The notes beneath the pieces were generated by a model. The model did not search any database, had not been told where the DNA came from, and was given only the letters and a program-made list of their open reading frames with translations. A program made the position numbers and the translations under genes. A stretch of DNA of 64,000 nucleotides. Source: Amphiura filiformis. Its lineage: Eukaryota; Echinodermata; Ophiuroidea; Amphilepidida; Amphiuridae. Shown piece after piece: positions 57,042 to 64,000 of this stretch. The stretch is from assembly GCF_039555335.1 (NCBI RefSeq), contig NC_092644.1:45432667-45496666 (forward strand). Reading direction: 5' to 3'. Each line of letters opens with the position of its first letter. Positions within the stretch are counted from its first letter, which is position 1.

Positions 57042-58118
57042 TCAACTACACTGTCTGTTTTTTAGCCCTGTTAAAGATCCTCTGTTTTCTCCTGAGTTTC
57101 CTTCTAATGTCTTGTGAAATCCAAGGAGTGAGGTTCTTTTTAGATGAAAATTTAAAGGGTATGTGATCATCCATAGCTTGGGAGATACCATTTTTTGATT
57201 CATTCCAATCATCTTCCACTGTGGATGTTTCATTAGCAGTGATGTTTGTGCTAAGCTTAATAAGATCTTCTTTAAGCCTATCATTGTTGGCTTTATGATA
57301 CTTATAGACTTTCCCCCGGGGACTTTCCTTGGTTTGGTTTTAATCAGTTTTGGTGAGGTAAACATGTCGATCATAGGAATGGCATCATGGTCACTAATGC
57401 CAGGGGTTGAGATAACCCTTTCAATCAGCGTGGGGTTGGAGGTTAAAAACAGATCAAGCAGTCTGTCTTCTCTGGTGGGTTCATTAACAACCTGAGTGAG
57501 ATTAAACTGGTCTGCTATCTCAAGGAGTTGTTTAGATATAGCGACCTCTCTACCTCCTGTAATGACAGAATTTGATGGCCAATCGATATCGCCTAGATTA
57601 AAGTCACCGCCTAGGCAAATTGTTGCCCCATTTTTGGTGCTAATTCGGGCTAAAAAAGATCTTAAAGCCTCAAGATAATTTGGGTCATTGGTTTGGGGAA
57701 CTCTATAAAAAGCTCCTATGAGCATATCTTTGCATCCGATGAGCTGGATGCGAACCCAGACAATTTCGCACTCAGTGTCCAATTCAATCTGGTGGGTTCC
57801 GATTAAATCATTCCTAAGAGCCACAAATACTCCACCTCTCTCATCGTTTGAGTCTCTATCTTTCCTGACGGCTGTGAAGTTTGATGGAAAAACTTCATTG
57901 TTGCTAATGGTTTGATTGAGCCATGACTCAGAGCCAATTATTACATGGGGTTTGTGCGTATCAATACAGGCGTGCAACGCCTCACGTTTGGCCTTTATAC
58001 TTTGGCAATTAACAACCATAACTCTTAGCGAACCAACCTTTTCGCTTTTTTTTGGAATTACCAGCATGTGTAGATTTAACATTTTTAACAGGTGAGGAAG
58101 TCGCTTTTGGTGAGCCAA
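57042..58118 (-). pseudogene. LINE apurinic-type endonuclease domain with start of RT linker
   Basis: Exonuclease-endonuclease-phosphatase fold. LRVMVVNCQSIKAKREAL carries the N-terminal Asn. SESWLN holds the catalytic Glu, GGVFVALRN and GAFYRVP follow, then GGDFNLGDIDW (Asp/Asn pair) and the GISDHDAIP Asp-His end. All catalytic blocks are readable in one frame over the first 230 codons; downstream the frame shifts before the RT. The N-terminal residues of the frame are not the true start, because the upstream WICEACG frame is joined by a shift near 58060. Confidence 0.85.
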
Positions 58119-58325
58119 TCAACAGAGTACCATCATCATTCAGAGACGCTAAACTACTGAAACTATTTGAAGTCTCAATACCGGTACTCGAGGTGCTGAA
58201 TAGATGACACTCGGAGTAGTTTGGCACCCCACAAGCTTCACAAATCCATATAACCTTAGTCCATACAGGACCAATATTTAGCACCATAATCAACGCCGTC
58301 AGGCGTTGGTCCTTACACATCCGTA

Positions 58326-59420
58326 CGCTACCCCCAGCAGTGCACCCTCATTATAATAAACAGTGACCAAAACCAAACCAGTCGATGAGTTACGTCATGA
58401 ATCCAAATATGGAAAATAGCCCCACCCATCATTCGGGCCATCATTCAACCGCATCTATTACATAACTGGGACTCTCAAGTCATCTCAAGTACTTGGTATC
58501 TCAATCGATTGATTTTGATGCAAAATGCAATCAAAGCAATACAAACTTTTGAGGTCGCTTACCAGTGTAAATCGGGCTATGAATTAAATGAAAGTTTTTG
58601 TTGCTATATCAGTGCAGAGAATATCAGTCTGGCCCTAATCAGTGTTAACAAAAAGTCATTTGTATGATTCTAGGTTTGTTTTTTTTTTTATTTAATATTG
58701 TCAAATTTGTCGATAGGCCTAACCATTAAAAAAGCTAAAAGAACATTAATTCTACACACCGTTTATTTGAACTTTACTTTGATTTATCAACACCTAACTG
58801 GAAATAACAGAGTGAGTAAAATAAAATAAAAGGCGACACAACTCGTAAATACTGTTGATATTTCAAATGCATGTGAAAAAAAAGGAACAGAAAAATCACA
58901 GTATATTTCTTTAATCCCAAAGGCATGAAAGGGCCTGTGATTACTATTTGAATTTAGGTTTTTGATTTAAACTATCTTAATAAAAAAAAAAAAAAAAACA
59001 ACATGGTCTTCTCGTTTTAACTACGTCATTCACCACGTCATTCACGGATGGAGCTGTGACAACGGCTCTCAGCTCCGTTGATAGTAATCCTCTCCTGGTC
59101 TTTGTTTTATTTCAAAGTTACAAACAAGAAAAGACAAGACACAGGACAAGACAACATTTAAAAAAGTGCACTGCTTTCATCGTTTTTCAATTTTTGGCAG
59201 CCGTCTGTTTGTATGAGGCGAGGTCCAAACAGGGCCGTCGCTAGACCATTCTCTCAGTCGAGAAATAAATTTTCCTGGTATCGGCCTGTAGCCTGATTTA
59301 CCTTTTGCTAGCACCTAGCTGCGCAACATGATTGCCACCCCTGGCTCTGACACCCCTTACCCCACCCCCACAACTGTAACCCAATTTCCAAGCTGTCCCC
59401 AGAATTCCTTTACCGGGAAA
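58326..59420. other. Intergenic, nothing recognised
   Basis: Poly-T and poly-A tracts near 58680 and 58980. No gene supported. Confidence 0.4.
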
Positions 59421-59439
59421 CTATAGTGAACCAAATATT

Positions 59440-60260
59440 GATAAATTGCGCGTGTAGCGCGCGAAAAATTGCTATTTTAATGCTAAAATTCAAAGGAGTC
59501 ACCGGGCCAGGGGGCAAAATTGTCCCACTGATCTGCTTCTAAAAGAACATTACTGGGATAAATGCGCGCGAAGCGAGCGAAAAAAATTGCAATGAACACA
59601 ACAAGGACAATTGTGTCCTAAAATCGTGCTGAAGGAATATGCATAGGCCTTTACAACGTTTGATTAATTTAGTCCCGGTGTTTTGATCCAGCTCATGAGC
59701 TTTTATGCTTATTCCAAGCATCAGAGGAGCTGCCCTACTACTAGTAGCACTCATATTTATGATTTACATAATAGAAAGGATGGAATTATAACTGTCATTT
59801 TTAAGACTTCGTGATCGTGTTCAAGTTTGAGATGAAAAAAAGAAGGAATTTCCAGTGGGGCGACTCGCAGATCTACTCACAGAATGGGCTTGCCAAAATA
59901 AATGCGCGCGAAGCGCGCGGCAATTTTGCCATTTTAATACTAAACGTTCCAAAATGGGCCTAATTTCGGGTCTAAAACAGACCAAAAGGGAGATGCAAAT
60001 CGTTAATTTTGTCTCAACATTTCTGTCGACTGAGCAGGAGAGGGACTGACTTGCCACCCTGCCTATATCCAGTGTCGTATATTTCTTTTAACATGGGGTG
60101 GGCGTAGAAAAATATTTCTTGAAGTGAATCCAGCACCTTTTGGTTACAAAATCAGTTTATTGCACAAATGCGCTAAAAATTTAGCATTTTTCACTAAACT
60201 GGTGAAGTACGGTTCAAAAGTGGAATACGTTCGCGCTAAGCGCGCAAAAATGTGCACTTT
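59440..60260. repeat. Recurrent GCGCGMAGCGCGC hairpin motif
   Basis: Four related palindromes in AT-rich sequence: GCGCGTGTAGCGCGCG (about 59447), GCGCGCGAAGCGAGCG (about 59562), GCGCGCGAAGCGCGCG (about 59903) and CGCGCTAAGCGCGC (about 60231). A further relative, GCGCTTTGCGCGC, lies in the last P450 intron near 5247. Flanks such as AAAATTGC and AAAAATGTGCA also recur. Fragments of a dispersed repeat. Confidence 0.6.
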
Positions 60261-60729
60261 TTAGGTTTATATAGCCAAATATGAGGTTAAATTGGTCAGA
60301 AACCCACAATACAGGTGGCGGTGTCAACATGTTGGGGTGATTGTATGGACAATTTTGGGGGATTTGTCCCCCATTCCCTCTGGGATCTACGCCTATTCCC
60401 ATGGCTAATCTCCATTGGAGAAGGGCGCGGTGCGGAGGCCGTCATGGGATGCGCACATAATTTTGCAAAATCATTATAATTGTTCTTTGTGCACATTACC
60501 TCAACGCGCCTGGCCAACATCATTGTACATGTTGTAAGGCCCCATATACCGGCCCAATAGGGCCTATATTACGAACTGAATGTAGTTTTCCCCCTCCCCC
60601 TCGCATATTCTCTCCCTCCCTCTCTCTCCTCTTTCTTCCCCTTCGCTCTCCCTTTCTTTCTTCCTTTCTTTCCTTTTTCCTTTTTTTTAGTGTCGCACCC
60701 CTACACCCCCCATGGCTACGGGCCTGGGT

Positions 60730-62620
60730 CCAAAAGTGGAAAATCTAAATGTTTATAGTAGGCATATCACCTCAAAAATAATCGCAGCAGAAACACGTTA
60801 TTTAATGTTCCTACATTATTGAGCTGTATTTAAGCATCAAAAATCAAAAAACAGCAATGCAATGTGATGTAGTGTCAATTTAAAGATGCTCGTATAGATG
60901 GAATGAAATCCTGCCACAAGTGGCTGTAATGACAAAATTGGCACATTTCGAGATTTTGAAGGTTTATTTGGACGCATGCTTGAAAAAGCAGCGTTAATTT
61001 AAATATCACATGTTAAATGCCTATCTTTCCTGACTTCGTTAAAGAAAACAAAATTAAAAATCTATCATTGAATAATTATAATAAATTAACCAAATATACT
61101 ATTTTAGCAATTTCGGCCAATCTGCAGACAAAATAAAACAAAAAAAATGACTAAGTTCAGCTAATTAATATGCAAAATTGATGCTAATAGAAAACCGTAC
61201 ATGATATAAAGGTGCGGTTTTTTTTTTCACATATGTATACAAAGTTCTTTCAATTGATAACAAAAAATATACAAAAAGTAATTAATTATGCAAATTAGGT
61301 AATTACAGCTAATTATGTATTCATGATATTATTATGCAAATTAGGCATGATTAATTTTGGTTTTTTTTCAATATTTAATGAACGTCTGTTCATTCATCAT
61401 AAATTTTTTAAAAGTATGATCCTGTTATGAGGTTGAATAAATGAACTGCAGTTAATTATTTAAAACAATTAAAAAAAGTTTGACATTTTGACTGTAAACA
61501 TGGTGTGTGTCACCATTACTCAAAGCCACGTCCGAAAAGTAAAACTAAAAATTCAGTTGAAATGAGACTTTAAATTAACATTTTGTTATCTGGATTAACA
61601 TGGGAGGACAATCGGTAAAAGGAACAGCCATTCTACTGTACCGCGTATACAAAAATAGTATGGCCTTGGACACACACAATGGCTTAGAGCTATTGTGGTT
61701 TGGAAAATTACTCCCTAAAATATCTTTGATTAATGTTTTCCTTCAACTAGTTTTAGGCAAGTGTTTCATTCGTTGTCGACGGAAATAATTTACATGATAA
61801 GAAAGATTAGTATTTCAGCTAAATGGTGGTAGGTCCCTTTATTTCAATAGGCCTATATTTACTGATTTATGAGCGATCTTCAAAATCCATAAAACAGGCA
61901 GTAGCTCTTAACAAAACAATTTTTGAGGACCCGATGTTAGCCTCGGAAAGGCTTCACACACCATAATTATATTAAAAATTAAACAATTTGGATAAATGAA
62001 GCATATGAGGAAATTCATTTATCGACATGGATGTTTTCTAAAATTGGCCAAATTTGAAGCGCGCGCTTTTCAATTCACTGTTATGCTTGCATGCACAGTG
62101 TAGCAGAATTATTGTACAGCCACTGTGACATACCTATTTATAGGCCTAATTTGCCATATTTGGCAGAGATACAGTACTTAAAGAGGAAACGTGCTTAAAG
62201 AGGAAAGGAACGTTCATAAATACTTGGGGGCTGGAAAATGTTTGATTACAGTATGTCAAAACTTTTTGGACCCCTGTCTGTATGTTAAACTTTTAGCACC
62301 ACTTTTTTTGTGGATTCAAAATTTTTTGGACCCCCCATTTTAGGCCTGCTTATGAATTCCAAGGGGTCATAGGTCAAAAACCATAGGTCGCAGAAAAATG
62401 TTGTGATTGACGTTTTTGATCCAAACATCCATCTTAGTAAACGGATACACTTTGCAAGATGTATATTATGCCAATTTTCAAAATTAGTTTTTTGGTCAAA
62501 ACTGAACAAAAATCACCAAAAAAAATGCCATTTTACCCATAAATTAAATGTATTGAATTAAGCGATGATCTTGTTTTGCCTTATTCCAGGGTCATAAAAT
62601 AATGGGGAAAATTTGAACAT
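60730..62620. other. AT-rich intergenic sequence, nothing recognised
   Basis: Several ATGCAAATTAG words near 61290-61345. No gene supported. Confidence 0.4.
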
Positions 62621-62635
62621 CATTAAATGAAGAGT

Positions 62636-63046
62636 TTGGTTCCAAAAGGCATTAAGTCCAAAGACTGTTTTGTGGGATTTTTATTTGAAAATATTGAGTA
62701 GCAGTAACCTTGCCACTCTAATAACATTGGCGTAGTAGAATATATAGTTATAACAATTTTGGCAAATAATTGCAAATCTCTTTAACTTCCCACGTGCGAA
62801 GAAGAAAACAATAATATATTTTTTTTGTTCCAAAAGGCATCAAGTCCAATGGCAGCCATTTTAAAACCTTGGATTGGACAATTTTAGGGGACAAATCTAT
62901 TATTGAAAGAGAATAAGCCAGATTTGCAAACATATCCATTCCAATTGTTAAATGTCATTTAAACTTTAGAATGTAAAAATATTCCAGCAAAATGTTACAC
63001 AAGGCAGCTATTGGACTAATGCCTTTTGGAAACAAACTCTTGAATA
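62636..63046. repeat. Inverted/direct copies of TTCCAAAAGGCATTAAGTCC
   Basis: Three copies: + strand at about 62639 and 62830, minus strand at about 63012-63045 with an extended GAGTTTG match to the first. Likely an inverted-repeat element with an internal copy. Confidence 0.55.
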
Positions 63047-63384
63047 TTGTGTTAGTAAAGAAAGTGAATAGGCCTACTTCACTTTGATAGGAACTTAGGA
63101 CTAAACTCCAACAAGTAAATGACTACATTTTATGGCGATGTTGACATTTTAAAGAAAATTAACACAAATTGGCGCTGACTGGAAAATAAAGCTCTTCCCA
63201 TATACTGTCGGAAAACCATGTCCCTGTAAAAAACTTGTAATTCCCTTCGTCTGTTGGCGGGTAACTTCTTGAATTTCTAGTTTACTCGAAGCATGCAAAA
63301 TAGCGGCGTCATCCATTTTTATATTACTAGAGTACCTGTAGCTGTAAGAGCAGCTGTAGCTGTGATAGTGCTCCCGTGTCCATA

Positions 63385-63930
63385 TGGAGAATTACTGTCA
63401 CCAAGTTTAAGCCAAATCAGACGAAGTTTGAAATGTAGCTCCTGGATGACCTTTGACCTTGGATAACCTTGATTTTAAGTTTTGCGTGTTCCCCTCATAT
63501 AAAGGATTACACCCACCAAATTTGAGCCCGATCGGACAATTGAAATTTGAACCCTCTGTGATGACCTTTGACCTTGGTTGACCTCAATTTTATTTTGGGC
63601 ATGTATTTCCCTCGTATCAAGGATTCCACCCACCAAATTTGAGCCTGATCGGACAAAGTTTGAATTTTGACCCCCTCCGTAATGACCTTTGACCTCTGTT
63701 GACCTCATTTGTATCTCGGGCATGTATTCGCCTCGTATCAAGGATTCCACCCACCAAATTTGAGCCTGATCGGACAAAGTTTGAATTTTGACCCCTCCGT
63801 AATGACCTTTGACCTCTGTTGACCTCGATTTTATTTCAGGCATATATTCGCCTTGTATCAAGGATTCCACCCACCAAATTTGAGCCCGATCGGACAAAGT
63901 TTGAAATTTTGACCTTTGACCTTGACCTCC
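63385..63930. repeat. Tandem repeat, about 120-bp period, five units
   Basis: Unit: CCACCAAATTTGAGCCTGAT, CGGACAAAGTTTGAA, TGACCTTTGACCTC, TTGACCTC and CTCGTATCAAGGATTCCA. Copies of CACCAAA start at about 63400, 63514, 63631, 63752 and 63872. The 170-aa minus-strand ORF with repeated AQIWWVESLI is the translation of the repeat, not a gene. Confidence 0.9.
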
Positions 63931-64000
63931 GATGACCTTTAAAACTACCCCATAAACGTGGAATGCCCGATACCTATCTATATCCAAAATATCGGAACGA

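Larger units (their letters stand above)
54908..58325 (-). mobile_element. CR1-like LINE, near full-length but broken
   Basis: Minus strand in order: an N-terminal frame with WICEACGVPNYSEC (58009-58320), the endonuclease (57042-58118), the reverse transcriptase start (56660-56974, 56409-56663), a MITE insertion, the RT catalytic part (55260-56137), then a frame-shifted C-terminus around 55015-55200 with TSRPPTRHNNSLAYLR, SYFPRTIQEWYVLPEH and a stop near 55010. The 3' end is AAAGTC-type tandem units (plus strand ACTTTGACTTTGACTTTG at about 54911-54928). About 25 codons just after AVQRKAT appear deleted. Several frameshifts make it inactive. Confidence 0.88.

Noticed and set aside
61290..61345. 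Cluster of octamer-like ATGCAAAT words
   Set aside because: Sequence is very AT-rich and the words sit in degenerate short repeats; no neighbouring gene to regulate.
63475..63987. 170-aa ORF with repeated AQIWWVESLI segments
   Set aside because: It follows the DNA tandem repeat whose period varies from about 117 to 121 bp, so frame is lost between units. No start or domain.

Overview
The window looks like nuclear DNA of a marine invertebrate animal, most likely a deuterostome such as an echinoderm or hemichordate. The evidence is spliced genes with GT/AG introns, several classes of non-LTR retrotransposon, many inverted-repeat DNA elements, tRNA-derived repeats, a melatonin-receptor-like GPCR relic and frequent copies of the octamer TAGGCCTA. 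The species assignment is inference.

Left part (1-17 kb). The four 3'-terminal exons of a clan-2 (CYP1/CYP17-like) cytochrome P450 lie on the + strand at 20-5704. Its 3.8-kb third visible intron holds a pentanucleotide satellite, a Harbinger-like MITE, a pair of direct repeats and a well-folded tRNA-like sequence. A TTAA-flanked MITE sits in the first intron and a sister copy lies just downstream of the gene. Next come a broken RTE-type LINE (minus), a tRNA-derived SINE, an 0.8-kb tandem duplication and a 5'-truncated LINE with a long open reverse-transcriptase frame (plus).

Middle (17.7-28 kb). A composite tandem array at 17697-24124 is built from a 272-bp palindromic element (S) alternating with a roughly 2.65-kb body. 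The body has long inverted arms, two opposed tRNA-like sequences and a GAAA microsatellite. It is followed by a single-exon GPCR relic with four frame breaks (24543-25644) and by an intact single-exon multi-pass membrane protein of 331 aa that I do not recognise (minus, 25963-26958).

A complete ten-exon zinc procarboxypeptidase of the M14A family (minus, 28814-42476) can be assembled. All splice phases agree, giving 422 aa with a signal peptide, propeptide and every catalytic residue. Its introns carry hairpins, MITEs, ATTCT repeats and a CATG-saturated segment.

Right part (44-64 kb). A possible signal-peptide exon (plus, 44310-44392) precedes a 3.8-kb foldback element with inverted arms of about 1.7 kb made of tandem 175-bp units. 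Then follow purine-rich simple repeats, a 3-kb terminal-inverted-repeat element with a Tc1/mariner-like element nested in it, and a CR1-like LINE (minus) whose reverse transcriptase is split by a 290-bp MITE. The right edge holds a 120-bp tandem repeat with a nuclear-receptor DR1-like motif in each unit. In total there are two well-supported host genes, one orphan ORF, one GPCR relic and one weak exon; most other structure is mobile DNA.
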